This document shows, in pieces, positions 13,085 to 32,517 of a stretch of DNA of 64,000 nt. Source of the DNA: Cacajao melanocephalus (Eukaryota; Chordata; Mammalia; Primates; Pitheciidae); contig CAUYLG010052019.1 in assembly GCA_963573385.1 (NCBI GenBank), positions 93,653-157,652 on the forward strand, read 5' to 3'. A program made the translations under genes and the position numbers. The notes under the pieces are model-generated. The model was not told the origin of the DNA. It saw nothing but the letters and a program-made list of their open reading frames with translations, and did not search any database. How positions within the stretch are numbered: the first letter of the stretch is position 1; the number at the start of each line of letters is the position of its first letter.

Positions 13085-13975
13085 CCTGTAAATCTAAAGG
13101 CTCGTCATCAGTTCCTCATCCTTCACTTACCATCAATATGGAAACATTTCTGACTGCAACCTTCTTTCCTCTTTATCTGTACTCTTTCCAATCATCCCAC
13201 ACATATACCCTCACAGTTTCACTTAACACAAATATTAAACTAACTCCCAAATCTTTATCTACAGTTCTTACTTCTCTTCTGAATTCTAGACTTGAATTTC
13301 CAATGACCACATTCACCTGAATAATTCAAAGACAACTCTAATTTAATACGTACAAAAGGAAATTCATTTTATTCCTCTAAAAGCCTATCCCTTTTCTAGC
13401 CTCTGACTTAATGACCCAAGTCATAAATGGACAGATCATCCTTACTCCCTCATTTCCCCAAAATCCAACCTAGTCCATCTCCTACAACATCTTTCCGTTC
13501 CATTATTATTTCTCAGCCTCACTGCCTTTGCCTTAATTTAGATCTCAATCCATAACTGGGTATGAGTAACAAGTACCTAACTTGTCTCACTTGCCTCTAG
13601 TCTTATCACTTCAACCACTCTCATCCGTATACAAAATGATCTTTCTAAAGTACAAATCCTGCTTGCAGAATAAAGTCCAACAAGCTACTAAAGCTTAACA
13701 TACCTATCCTATAATTCACCGATTCATTCAGGCATATTCTCAACAGAAATGAGTGTATATGCCCACCAAAAGATATAAACAGAAACATTACAGTTTTATT
13801 CATAATACCCATATACTTCCCACATTAGGTTGTATTTATTTACCTATAGATATCCTCCACTAAACTGTAAAAATTTTAAGGGCAAAGACTATTCATGTTT
13901 ATATCTCTAGAAACTGGCCTATAACCAAGTCAGTAATAAGCTCTTCATGAATATTAATTAAATGGATATGTTTTT
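13085..13975 (+). mobile_element. L2 LINE 3' region, interrupted by a short L1 piece
   Basis: Diverged L2 text runs to about 13720. An L1-like segment (13745-13812, including cattacagttttattcataa) follows. Then comes the L2 3' terminus, with tatttatttacctatagata and a degenerate TAAGGGCAAAGACTATT version of the conserved end. It is followed by a second, separate L2 3' end. Confidence 0.65.
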
Positions 13976-14129
13976 AATCTAATGAATCTAGGGACACTAT
14001 TATGGTCCCTAAATAACCTTTACTTGATTCTTTCAAATTCAATCAAATAAAATTATGTACATATAAAGTCTGTACATATACAATAAAAGCACGTAATGCT
14101 TAATCCTCACCTCTCAGCTGGACTGCTAA

Positions 14130-14735
14130 AATAAACACCCTTGTAAATTGTTCTTATGGCATCCATGGTGATCTTTTAAAAACACAAATCAGATGGTGTC
14201 ACTTCCCTACTTAAAACCTCCCACTGGCTTCCTATAACCCTTTGAATGAAATCCAGCCTTCTGCCAGGCCTCACAAAGCCCTTCCTACCCTTCTCCTTGA
14301 TCTTACTACCAAAACCATCTCCTTCCCTCTCTAGACCTCAACCACACTGGCCTTCTTTCAGTTCCTAAAACACAGCAAGCTTGTTTTCATGGATGGATCT
14401 TTGCATTTGTTCCTTCTCCCTTAAATGCTGCTCAGCCTGAGCATGTTCTCAGGCTGGCCCCTTATTCCCTTCTTTTAATTGGGTAGTACTTACTCAGATA
14501 AACCCCCTAAAGCACCCCTCTGGTCAGCACGCAACGGCCCATCTTCCCCTGCCACACCAGATCATCTTATCTAGGCTAATTTCTTGATAGTATTGACTTG
14601 TTTACTTGTTTGTTGCCTGTAAAATCCATGAGTGCAGAGCCCTTATCTGTCTTGCTCACCACTGTATCTCTGGTGCATAAAATAATGTCTACTATATAAT
14701 GGATGCTCAAAAAATATTTGTGGTAATGAATGGAA
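14130..14735 (+). mobile_element. L2 LINE 3' end
   Basis: The order of motifs fits L2: cttccctacttaaaacctcc, tgaaatccagccttctgcca, cttgtttacttgtttgttgc, tgagtgcagagcccttatct, and a TGGATGCTCAAAAAATATTTG end. Confidence 0.9.
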
Positions 14736-15584
14736 AACAAAGACATACTGTAAATAAATTGTACATTATTTTTAAATCTAAATTCAATGATGTGAAACTC
14801 CATGGATACCTTGAAAAATACAAAAATCTGTTTTTCTGAACTAAAAATTTCAAGTAAACAAAGTTAACTGGTCCCATTGCTTCATAGCAGTTGAGAACTG
14901 CAATGAATTTATTAAAATGACTGTTCTGAGCTTTCCTTGAAGACCAATTAATTCTATATTTGGTTATCATGATTTTAAAAATTACTGAAGTCATGGGGGT
15001 TTTTTCTCCAGGATTCTTTTCCCATCAAGATTGAGATGCTGAATCAAGCTACACATAACGAGGCTCTCTCATTCTCTGGGGCTGACATTGCTCTTATTGT
15101 TCTATCTGACGTAAATGCCATTGAGCCAACTGTTTGCTTCAAAAACAGAGTGGGAATATGCACTTACCCGACTTTTTACAACTTCAAGTGGGAGTATCTG
15201 AGGAAATGAATACACAATCTAATCAATCAGCTACGTGATATAAGTAAAAATAAATACATTGCAAGAAATTTATTTGTGAGGTGTTCAACTACCTAGCAGT
15301 TTCCAATACTTTCTGCATGAAAGATGTCATGCAAAATAAGTCAGGATTTCATCGGAAATCTTTTTAACTTCCCCTTTTTCCCATATCAGGTTTTAAACTT
15401 TGAACACAAAGGGTATTGTTTCAGGTCTCTGAATTTATAAGAAGTTTTTATCACTGAAATAATCATCTCATTCTAGAATGCTAAGTTAGGCACACGGCCA
15501 CTTTATAAAAAGGCCCACTCACTGCATCAGTTATTGAACCCTCGTAAGTGGAGGCCTAGAGTATCACTTCTTTGCCACAAATTC
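14736..15584. other. Unique intronic sequence, nothing recognised
   Basis: No supported feature. Confidence 0.4.
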
Positions 15585-15587
15585 CAC

Positions 15588-16230
15588 TTTCATTCATTTA
15601 TTCAATATTTATTTTTCATTCAATATTTATTCAGAAATATTCCTGGAGCTTCCACTATGTTCTGAGTACTATTTAGGACACTGTGGATCCAGAAATGAAC
15701 ACCACAGACATACTCCCTATCCTCATGAAGCCAATATTCAAGCACAGAAGATAATTTAACAATTAACTGTCTAATGGCAGTAGAAATCATTGCTCCCTAT
15801 AAAAAGCTGCTTAAAAACATAAGATGAGGGGATCAGGTCTTGTCTTACAGATAAGAGAAATTTCACTGAGGAAACAGATGGGAATAATGAGTAGGCGTGC
15901 ACCAGGTAAATGGTGACAGAGAGAATGTTTCAGGGGAGAAAACAGCATGTGCAGATTCCCTGAAGTAACCTGGAATACAAGAAGGATGAAAAGAAGTTGA
16001 TGTAGCCAAAGGAGAGTGAGACAAGGGAGAGTGGTGGCGGCTCAGCCAGAAAAACTTTAATATTCAACCTAAAATCACTGTGAAGCTGTTAAAGGGCTTT
16101 AAGCAGGTGGGTATATCAGGATGAAATGTAAGCACAAATGTGAGTATATCATGATGAAATGAGTTTACATGAAGAATGAACTGTGTGACAGAAAGAAAAT
16201 ATTCACTTAGAAAACTACCGGAGAAAGCAA
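15588..16230 (-). mobile_element. L2 LINE 3' portion, antisense
   Basis: Begins with the reversed terminus (cattcatttattcaatattt), continues with cttccactatgttctgagta and tccctatcctcatgaagcca, and reaches L2 text further 5' in the element (acagcatgtgcagattccct, gggctttaagcaggtgggta). Confidence 0.8.
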
Positions 16231-16243
16231 CGGTGATGGGAGC

Positions 16244-16705
<462 letters not shown>

Positions 16706-16710
16706 AGGAC

Positions 16711-17034
16711 CATGGTAACAATACTAGAGAAACTGCAGCGATGACAAAATGAAATAAACCATGACTGAAGTAAAGTCATCTGCTTCTACTGAGCACAGTG
16801 GTATCACTCTCCTCTCCAACTCTCTTCCTCACCTATAGAAAGGGCCCAATTTTATTCTCTTTCCATAGACATTGACCGATAACAGTTTTATTCCAAGAAG
16901 TATACACTTGCTTTAACTTGTTTCTGACTGCAGCAGAACAGAGGAAATGAATACATAAGTCAATCAGTGTTACAAGTTCCTTTTTGACTAGTAAATTTCA
17001 GATTGGGAATTGTTATCTTTGGTTGTGTTTAATA
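16711..17034. other. Unique intronic sequence, nothing recognised
   Basis: No supported feature. Confidence 0.4.
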
Positions 17035-17210
17035 TTCAAGGCCCTTTTATATACACAATCTCATTTGATCCTCACAATAATCCCAGTTTATAGATGAGGA
17101 CACTGAGGCTCAAATGGGACAAGTAAACTACCTGGTCACATTACTAGTAATTGACAGAGCCAAGAGTCAAACCCAGATCCCTCAGACTCCAAAGCCTCAC
17201 GGAAGGAGCA
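17035..17210 (-). mobile_element. MIR, antisense
   Basis: Reads ctcatttgatcctcacaata, then agatgaggacactgaggctc and gtcaaacccagatccctcag, the reversed MIR core. Confidence 0.85.
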
Positions 17211-18506
17211 GTGCTAGATGGCCGAGTAGGTCTGGTCCCCCATTTACTCACTGAATATGTCCCCACGTGCTGCCCTCTACCCTCACTCCACACATGCTAA
17301 GTAGTAAGGACCTACGCCATGTCAGATGCTGTCAATGAATCACAAACTCAGGTCCCCTACTCAGCAACAGGTCAAAATTCCTTTTCTGGGGTGCTGGAAG
17401 GGAAAAGATATTATCGTAGGCAAATTAAGTCATGGCTGTTCCATGTAACTGAAAGCATTTGAAGACAAATATTTAGATTGCATATTAACAGGATAGAGAT
17501 CACGTGACTCTGGGAAATTACAACTGTCTAAATCAAATAAAACACAGGTTTCTCTTGTCAAGGAGGTGTAATGGTCATGTCACTGGCAGTAATTGTATGT
17601 TTGGATTTTCAAAAACACACTCGCCTCTCCTATTAAAAAAAAAAGTTACAACGTTTCCCTTTCCAGGAATGTGATTTAACTTAAAAGCTAAGCTAATAAT
17701 CACTAGCTTTTTATTCAGTGAAAACAAAGAAAGCACTGTCTCTGCAAGTGGACACAATGGTCCTGGATGTGAAATGGATTTAAGTATCTGTTGTGACTGA
17801 CCATTATATTATGTAACCAATGGAGCTGCATGAATACCTATTACATAACTCCATACTGCTTTGTCATTCTAATTAAAGTGGGGAGACTTTCCCTTCACAT
17901 TCAAAAGTTTTCCTCAGTCACTACCATAGATTGTAAAGTTCAAAAACTTATATTATATTGAGCCAGAGAAATCATGTACACAACTACTGTATCCAATGTA
18001 AATAATGAAAGAGAAGGAATAAGAAAAAAATTTTTTCAGAACTAAGAGGCAACTGTGGAAAAGGGTAAAATGTGTAGAAGGCCAGCTTAAATCTATTGCA
18101 CTGAAGAGCTGTGCTTTGCAGCTATACCTTAATTGAAATACAGCATCTTTCAAATCTACTTATGTGACTTGACAGGCACCTCACAGTCATTTCGAAGCAC
18201 TTACTCATTCATTTTTCCAAAAAGACATGAGAGGCACAAACAGGCCACTGGTGTCCTACCATAAAGCCACAGTCTGTGAAAGCAAAACCAGTGGGAGCGA
18301 TTCCAGTTTAATAATTTTTAAGTTTAGCTGCCATATATTTCTCTGTAGCTCCAACATCTAATTCCACACCTTTGGGTTAAAGGTCTCTGAGACTGGGAAG
18401 AAAGGAGGCAAAACCTTTAACATTTCCTTCCAGTGGACCTGTAAGAAAGTTGTCCAGTGTGTCAATGAGGTCAAGGAAAAATCGAATTTTAAGAAACTGT
18501 AACACA
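17211..18506. other. Unique intronic sequence, nothing recognised
   Basis: No repeat, exon or RNA gene recognised in this 1.3-kb stretch. Confidence 0.45.
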
Positions 18507-18811
<305 letters not shown>

Positions 18812-19104
18812 TACATTTAAATCACATAACAATGGTCATTCATGGCAGAATTCAGTGTTCAATATAGGACTTATTTTCCCAAAGAGGGACCCTTTAAAGA
18901 TCAACATCCTAAAAGCTTCATTTATTTGATTAAAATGTTACTGAAATATGTTATTTTTCTGCCTTCAAAAGCAGAACATCTGGAGCATGTTGCAAGAAAC
19001 TGTAGCATCTGCCCCTAGAGAAACTGACATAAATAGAAGTGTTTATTCCAAAACTAAAAGATCTCATGTACCTATACACTTTTCTAATTTTCATGCCTGG
19101 TATT

Positions 19105-19610
19105 CAATCATCATCTCCTTCTTACATGCATTTATTCCGCAAATATTCATGCATCTTCCATCGGCTAGGTGCTGTTCTAGACTTTGGGAATACAGCAGCG
19201 GGGGAAGAACAACCAAAACCCATGCCCTCCTGGAACTTACATTCTAATGCAGGAAGCAGCAATCAATCCATCAATCAATAACAAAGAAACAAATGAACAA
19301 ATAGAAGGGTATATTAGACAGTGGCATTAAGGAGGAAGTAAAGCTGAAATGGAGGATAGGGAGTTTCAGGGTTGGGGAGAGTTGCAATTTATTTATTTAT
19401 TTAAAAAATAGAGACAGGATCTCAGTATTTTGCCCAGGCTGGTCTCACACTCCTGGGCTCAAGCAATCCTCTCACCTCAGCCTCCCAAAGTGCTGAGATT
19501 ACGGGTGTGAGCCTCGGCATCTAGCCCTGATGGTTTTAATTCATATGAGTGATTAGAGAAGGCCTTACCAAGGTGACATTTGAACACGAGCTTCCACTGG
19601 GATTGTCAGT
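19105..19610 (-). mobile_element. L2 3' portion, antisense, split by an Alu monomer
   Basis: Begins catgcatttattccgcaaat, continues gctaggtgctgttctagact and tggaacttacattctaatgc, and resumes after the Alu monomer with agagaaggccttaccaaggt and gacatttgaacacgagc. Confidence 0.85.
19383..19526 (-). mobile_element. Alu left monomer (FLAM-like), antisense
   Basis: Only a single left-type monomer is present (agacaggatctcagtatttt to gtgagcctcggcatctagcc), preceded by a TTTA-repeat tail. Confidence 0.85.
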
Positions 19611-20135
19611 TTTTGTTGCTATGAGTGTGTCTGCTTCTAAAACTCCACCTTCTTAAGATGTGCTACTTCTACTCAACTGGAACAAGGAACTTCATTATGA
19701 CTTTATATAAACAACCAACTTTGTTACGCATTAAGAATTGACATGATATGCATTAAGAATGATAGCCTCCTGGCCTTTCCCATGGAATCAGAGCTATTTG
19801 GGTAACTCAGAGAACTTTTTCATTAATGCTTAGTTTTAAAATATGCTTTAAAAAGCTGAAATGACCAAAAGTCAGGGGCCCGTACTTGTTTTCAGAGTAT
19901 ATAAGAGTCTAAGCTTATGTACTTAAAACTTTGGCCTCTCCCAAAGTCTATGACAATGAATTTGCCTGTTACTGCTTCTACCTCCCTAGATATGGTTTTC
20001 TGACTCCTAGGCTAACTGCTGTCTATCTTTTGGTCCCCTGAACATGACATTACTCACACTTGGCCTGCAATATTCTTTCGTTTATCATTCTTTCTTACTG
20101 CTTAAAGTATCACCTATGGGTAAATTATACCTAAA
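19611..20135. other. Unique intronic sequence, nothing recognised
   Basis: No supported feature. Confidence 0.4.
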
Positions 20136-20139
20136 TGTA

Positions 20140-20385
20140 TTCCTCTAACCTCAAATCTCTTCTAATCCAGAAACCCTTCCAGCACGATATGTCTAAAATT
20201 CAAATAATTATATCACTACCCTCATACCAGCATCACAAAGAAGTTCTTCCCAGAATCCCTGTTTCTACTGATGATACCACTGTTCTCTTTGTTCAAACAC
20301 ACCAAAAGTCTTGGAATTATCTTTGACTCCTCCCTCTCAGTGCACAAACACTCATCAATAGCTATCAGTGCTTTCTTCTAGATTT
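20140..20385 (+). mobile_element. L2 internal fragment, diverged
   Basis: Contains cttggaattatctttgactc followed by ctccctctc, a conserved L2 passage, with diverged L2-like text before it. Confidence 0.6.
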
Positions 20386-20390
20386 TTATC

Positions 20391-21303
20391 TAGTTTGCAG
20401 ATAGGAGAAATAAAAATAACTGTGAGTCCAGACATAATTATATGCTCAGTTATGAAAAATGGTTACTGCAGGATATACAGAAACATTGGCGGAGAGTGAT
20501 TATGTTCTTTTAGAGGTGTCAGACATGTACCCCAAACATTAGGAAAGCATCATTATATAAACCTTCTTTAACAGGGAGGAGGCTTCAAGAAAGGTGAGAC
20601 AAATATTTAAAGTGTGCAATGAAAGAAAGCATCTAAAGAGATCAAGGTGGTTATACAGGTTTTCCAAATTATAAAAGATAGAAAGCAGGTCCCATACTTA
20701 AAGTTGTACATATACTTAGGGTAGCACATATTCACAAAACATGGTAACATGAAAGTGAATGGTCATAATGAACTGAGCCTTGTCAAAATTGTTAAGGTCA
20801 ACTAAAAGGCCTTTTTTCAGCTGTTCTAGGAGCAAAAAATAGGAAGGGAGTGGTTGCTGATACGTGGGGCAGTGTTAACTGATAACAGAGAAAAAGCAGA
20901 ACTACTTCACTCCTCTTTTGCTCCCTATCAAGGAAAATGATCTTCACACTGGAAAGGGCAGGACCAACATGGTGAAGAGGAAACTAAAGCCCAAGATAGA
21001 GAAGGTGATAGTAAGAAAGCACTTAGCCCTTTGAGTGATTTCAGGTCTCCAGGGCCGGATAAATAACCTGGAAGGGCACTAAAAGAAGCAGCAGACGTGA
21101 TGAGTGGAATCTTCACAGAAATTAGAATCACAGTGGTATCTAACAGGTGTGACAAGAAAGTATATCAATTTTTAGGCAGGAATTAAGGTAAACTCAAAAC
21201 AATGACCTGGTAGTTCTGCCAACAACTGTTGCCAAAATCCCAGATTTGGTTTATAGGCAATGATCACTAGAAACTAACATAAAATCACTGAGAAAAACAA
21301 AAT
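20391..21303. other. Unclassified sequence
   Basis: No exon recognised. The text looks like an old decayed element (polypurine, many short frames), but I cannot assign a family. Confidence 0.35.
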
Positions 21304-21612
21304 CGGCCAGGCATGGTAGCTCATGCCCACAATCCCAACACCTTGAGAGGCCAAAGCAGAAGGATCAAACTCCTTGAGCCCAGGAGTTTGAGACAAGCCT
21401 GGGTAACACAGCGAGTCCTATTGCTAAAAAAAAATTAAAAGAGAATTAGCTAGGTGCGGTGGCATAGGCCTGCAGTCCTAGCTATTCAGGAGGCTGAGAC
21501 AGGAGGATCTCTTGAGCCCAGAAGTTTGAGGTTGCAGTGAACTATGATTATATTGCATTCAAGCTTGTGTGACAGAGCAAGACTCTGTCTCTAAATTAAA
21601 AAAAAAAAATCA
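21304..21612 (+). mobile_element. AluJ
   Basis: A diverged Alu from cggccaggcatggtagctca to an A tail, with a J-type right monomer (ggttgcagtgaactatgatt). Confidence 0.93.
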
Positions 21613-24145
21613 TATCAAACTAACTTTCTATCCTTTTCTAATTCTATACAGGTAACATGGAATGCTACAGACATGATATTCATTGACTTCAAAGAACCAT
21701 CCCTCTCCTTAGATCTCTATAGGGACTCAGTAAGTTGAATAATTGTAGACTTGGCTAGATATGTATCCAAGTCAGATGTCATGGAATGCTGAATGGTGAA
21801 AAAAATGTTAATTGGCAAGTACCGCTGGGAGTGGAGAATGTCTCCAGCAACACATCACAGAGTTTTATCTTCAGACATGCCGAACAAATCATTTTAATAA
21901 ATAAAGTAGATAATTATAGAGAACCTCATTGAACTACACTGAAAGTTATAGCTAATACATTGGTTTACTGAATCAAAATTTCAGATGATTAGCTAAGACT
22001 AACAAAATTAAATAAAAATAAATTTACATTATTTATAATATTTTCTATTTTTTTAATGAAACTTCCAAGCACAAGTTTATGAAACTTAGTTTAATAATCT
22101 CTCATATTTTTGAAGAAAAGACCAAAGAATATCTCTGACTATAAGTCTTGGGGGTAATAAATTTTTAGAGACCTAATTTAAGTTACACAGAATAACACAG
22201 TTAATATTAGGTAGAACTGTCTGAAACTGCCAATATTTAACCATTTTTAACTTATAAAAATGGTGATTTCATACAGTTCAATCTAATAGAACATTATGTG
22301 TGGTGTTAAAAAAGAAGTACAGAGTGCTTCGGCTTCAGAGAAGAATCATTTACTACCTTTTGAGAAATCAGAAAACGACTCACAGAATCAGCATTTGAGC
22401 TAGAATTTGAGTGATGTCTGGGAATTTAAAGAGGGAATTTAGGAAATGGAGGACATTTGAGACATTGGCAACAGTGAGAGAAAAGACCCACTAACAGGAA
22501 AATAGCCCATTTAGCTAAAGTGTGGAGCTGCAAAGGTGAGACAGGAAATCACACCGAAAAGGGAGACTGGAACTCTACTTCGGAGGCCTTCAAATCTACT
22601 ATGATAAGTGCCCTAAAATCCTACAATTTTCCTACAAAGCCCAACGACATTTGGCACATAGTAAGTGCTCAAATTTGAGGAAATGAGTGAACAAACAAAT
22701 TGTTTGCATTAAGAATAAAATAAGAGGTCAACATAAACACAGCTCCCGACTGCCATGTCAGTCCGTCACTGGAGTCATAGCACTTTTCATTTGCAAAGGA
22801 CCTTGACGATCCTTTAGTCTAACTCCCTCAAAACTTTTGGGTGGCTACCAACAGGACTGGAAATATTCAAGCAAAGTAGAGGCAAAAGGCTGCCTGTTCC
22901 TCTGCCAATTCCTAGGGTAATCTAATTCACCAGGGCAAAATCTCCAAAGGAGATTTTGGTTCCATAACTCCTAAATGTTGTACTTTTGGATTCCTTCCTG
23001 AAAATGAATGCCATCTAAGTCTACACATTTCAGAAAAAAAATGTTTGGTGGCTTTTGTGGGCAATTGTTTTTAAAAAGTCAAACATGTCTAAGGTATAAT
23101 TTTTAAAGAATCTGGCTCCAGGAGAAAAAGCTGAAGCATAAGTCACATGGTTTACATTTCTTCCTCTTGCCTGCCAGACTCTTTTTTTAATTAAGAAAAG
23201 AAAAATGGGTCAGCACAAAAGAATTTTTACAACTGTCAGAATAAATACGAGGCCCATGTAACCCCATAAACTTCATTTTTGGAGTCTTTTCTCCCTTCTC
23301 TCTGTGGCTTACAGTGTCATTTATTTAGAACCCAGCCAAAAGTACAGCCCTGGTGACTACTCCTACATCTTTTGTACTGTAAGGACGTGTTTTCTGTCAG
23401 GCAGGAAGAAGACTGGTGTATTCCTAGATTAGAATACAACCTCTTCTGATTTCAACAGGATATGATGCAGGGAGGATCTGAGGTTCACAGGGAACCCTGT
23501 CCAATTCATCTTGGCTCTAAGGTCAGTAGGAAATCACCCTGCTTCTTAGAAAGAGTGAGACCATTTTGAAAAACTCTCCGAGAAGCAAGTAATCAGACAA
23601 AACGCATTCTTGGACTCCAGGGACACTTTACGGTTGAGCACACGGATCCAGCCTTCAGGAGAGAGAACTCCAGTTAGCCTTAGTTCACCCTTCACTCTGG
23701 AAGTCTACTGAGTGGCTACTGCTTTTAGGATGAGCACTAATGTTCAGGTTTACTTTCCTGCAGGGTCTGGTTTGGTTGAAGAGCCCAGAATAGCTTTTAC
23801 CAACCAGACCTAAAATCTAGGAGGTGTTCCTGGTACCGACCTGCCCTCTTAACAGAGCAGACCAGGCCTCCTGGTAATGCTTCAGATTAAGGCAGACTAC
23901 CCCAGATTACTAATCTTCAAACCTTTTAGCCATGTTTCATAGTAAAAAGAAAAAAACGCATTTTACATGGGATTCAGTCCACACATGCACATACATAAAA
24001 CAAAAAGTTTTACAATGATAACATTCTGATATTTTCTATTGCATTCTGTTCTAATTTTAAAATACTGATTTTTAGCCCACCTAGTTGAATTCAGAACCCA
24101 TAAATAAACAACAAGCTGCATTTTGAAAAGTAAGGCCTGAGAGCA
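21613..24145. other. Mostly unclassified intronic sequence
   Basis: A weak L2-like 3' end sits at about 22600-22710 (tttggcacatagtaagtgct). The stretch near 22780-22860 (ggaccttgacgatcctttag) resembles an old L3/CR1 relic. Nothing else was recognised. Confidence 0.35.
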
Positions 24146-24147
24146 AC

Positions 24148-24758
<611 letters not shown>

Positions 24759-24760
24759 TC

Positions 24761-25270
24761 TGGACCCACATTTCCCAGAGCAAGACACCTGCAATGATGC
24801 CTGGAAGCCGAAGGAAGGAGCACCAGCCACTCCAGCCATCTACTCCAGCTGAATTACATATTTGTCACATGCCCTCATCTCATGTGGTGCTATCAGGGTC
24901 CTCATGCAAGCTCCATACCCCTGATACAGGATGGGAAATTTCATGGGGGTAAAAAACAGAAATGAGGTTTGTTAACCAATAATAGGCATTATCACCTTAA
25001 AATTCCTCAAACACAAAGTCCAACCGCATTCTTTTGTCTGTGACATCAGAAACATAACAAATATCACAAACAATTCAAACTAGAAAGTAACTTTCAGAGA
25101 ATCTGTTCTGAAAAAGATTCCTTGCCTATCACAAACTGAATAGATAGAATTATTGCAACTATATTAAAATGTGTGCCTGTGAACAAAAATTGGAAGATAA
25201 TAAGTAAAAGTGAAAAGAACTGTTATCATGGCAGAATTATATATGATTTTTTTCTTCTTTTTTTAAAAAA
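24761..25270. other. Unique intronic sequence, nothing recognised
   Basis: No supported feature. Confidence 0.4.
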
Positions 25271-25272
25271 AT

Positions 25273-25582
25273 GGGCTAGTCGAGGTGGCTCACACCTGTA
25301 ATCCCAGCACTTTAAGGAGACCAAGGTGGGAGGATCACTTGTGGCTAGGAGTTCAAGATCAGCTTGGGCAACATAGCGAGACCCCCATATCTACAAAAAG
25401 TTTAAAAATCAGCCAGGCATAGTGGTGTGCACCTGTAGTCCCAGCTACTTGGGAGGCTGAGGCAAGAGAACCCTTTGAGCCCAGGAGTTCAAAGCTGCAG
25501 TGAACTATGATCACACCACTGCACTCCAGCCTGGGCAATAGAACAAGACCCTGTCTCTTAAAAAAAAAAAAAAAAAAAAAAA
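25273..25582 (+). mobile_element. AluJ
   Basis: A diverged dimeric Alu (gggctagtcgaggtggctca to a 23-base A tail). It faces the antisense Alu 740 bp upstream. Confidence 0.94.
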
Positions 25583-26340
25583 GTATAATGTTCCTTCATC
25601 ACTCTTTTAAGAATAGCATTGCTTAAAAAAAAAAAAGTCTATCATTCTTCTCTAAAGCAAATATTTATGCCATTGAACACCAATGCAAAGAAAAAGGCAA
25701 GGAAACATGCAAGAAGGGTCAGAAGCTGTCATAACACTTGATTTAATGGAGCCAATTACAACTGAGACAGTGCACATGAAAGTACCTAAGAACAGAATTC
25801 TGAAATTCTAGAATTCTGAAAACCTCCAGCATCAACTTTACATTCTACCTGAAGTAAACATTTCAAAGTTAAGAATGTAAGACCACAGAATAAAGAAAAA
25901 TGTCGGAGGGCCAGAGAGCAAGGAAGTTGAGTTCTACTAATGAAAATTTAAAAGTATACCCAATTATGTAATTTATGTCACTTATTAAGTCTGTTTCTGC
26001 CCATGAGTTCTGGTAAGGTGTACCACAGAAAGTACACTAGAAGACAAGCCTACAACATAAGTCGCAGAGTAACAGGCCTCATCGTTATGGGCATAACCTT
26101 CATTATTATGTTCATGGAGATGCGTCAGATGCCTTCACAAAAATGTGTTATGTAGGGCAAAACCATATTGGCTTGACACTGGGTCAACGCAGGTTTGAAG
26201 CCAATTACAGGCCTCAGATATCAGATACAGTTCACTATATGAAAACCCTAAGTAGAATAACTTCAGAATTCAAAGCAGAAACTGAGTTCCCAGAGGTCTA
26301 TCCTTAATCCATGACTCAAACCTATATATCACTAAAAAGT
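25583..26340. other. Unique intronic sequence, nothing recognised
   Basis: No supported feature. Confidence 0.4.
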
Positions 26341-26350
26341 ATACGGATTA

Positions 26351-29055
<2,705 letters not shown>

Positions 29056-29059
29056 ACAT

Positions 29060-29225
29060 ATTAAAAAGTACTTTTATTGACACTAACTCATGTGATCCTC
29101 ACAAAACTCATAGGCAGAGTAAAAACAGATATTACTTGGCCATTTCATAGGTGGGGAAATGGAAGATTCAGAAAGTCACAACCTCACAAGCAATTCAGCT
29201 CATTCCCGGCTTGGCGATCTGGCAT
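29060..29225 (-). mobile_element. MIR, antisense
   Basis: Reads aactcatgtgatcctcacaa, then ggccatttcataggtgggga, the reversed MIR core. Confidence 0.7.
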
Positions 29226-29848
29226 TGTATTAGCTAATCAACATGCAGCACAGTAAGAAATGTTATCTTTATCGCATGTAGTTTAGTCCAAGACTTGAAA
29301 CTGATGGTGCAAGAACAATTTGCTAACATCCTAAATTATGTCCTATTAAGAAGGATTAGCATAATGCTTATCAAGCAGTTTTTAGAAAAATTATTTCCTA
29401 CCCTCTGATTTTTCTGTCAGAAATGGCAAAACAGAAGACAGAATATGGCCCACTGTTAAGTAATAAAATATTTTTAAAACACAAAAATAATACAAACAAA
29501 TTGAAGGAATTTCAAATGCAAAATGTTGAAGCCCAAGGAATGATGCAGTCTTTTATTATTCAAGGAGCCAGACAGAGAAAATACAATAGATGTTACTTCT
29601 AATATACAAGGATTACTAAATGCTGTCCTGATTGTTTCTGCCTCTCAAATGTGCAAAATGAGAGAGGGATGTCAATGACATGTCTTAAAACCTTGCTAAT
29701 ACTGTTTCTCAAGCAATCTGGGGTTACACATAACTTCAAGCTTCATGGGGCCCACGTAAGAAAGCCACCCAGGTCTCTCCAAGGTTCCATGACAGGGTTC
29801 AAGAGGGCCCTGTCAGTGGGGTGCTGACGAGAGCCTTACCACTCAGTT
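29226..29848. other. Unique intronic sequence, nothing recognised
   Basis: No supported feature. Confidence 0.4.
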
Positions 29849-29849
29849 A

Positions 29850-30095
29850 GTGAGTGCACACCATATCCTAGGCACTGTGTCAAGCACCTTACATACATAA
29901 CTCATTTACTCCTCACAGTCACTCCATCAGGAAGGCACTGCTATTCTCTTTACAGGCAAGGAGCTCAGGCCTAGAGAGGCTAAGTAACTTCACAGCTCAG
30001 GCTTGTATAGCTCACATGTGGCAGAGGTGAGTTTTGCATCCAAGTCTGCCTGGTTCTAAAGCACAGGTTCTTGACCACTGCACTAAGATACCTCC
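29850..30095 (-). mobile_element. MIR, antisense, near full length
   Basis: Reads gtgcacaccatatcctaggc, ctcatttactcctcacagtc, gcctagagaggctaagtaac and aagtctgcctggttctaaag, the reversed MIR in order. Confidence 0.85.
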
Positions 30096-30339
30096 CTAGA
30101 CCAGGGCTCCTGCTGAACATACCTCTGAAAAGGAATAGCAGCCAGGAGGTGCCAGTGTCTGCGAAGTCCCCAACTAGGCTAATTCCCCAGCCAGGCCTTG
30201 ATGGTACTGGGCCCTAAAGTCATTTTTAAAACAGATCTGTTTATTGTGTCATGTCTTTAGAAGGAGTCAACCTTTGGACAGAAGTGGCAAATCTTTCTCC
30301 CTGTGCTTCACAAACTGATCAAGTGCTTCAATTACCTGA

Positions 30340-32515
<2,176 letters not shown>

Positions 32516-32517
32516 AG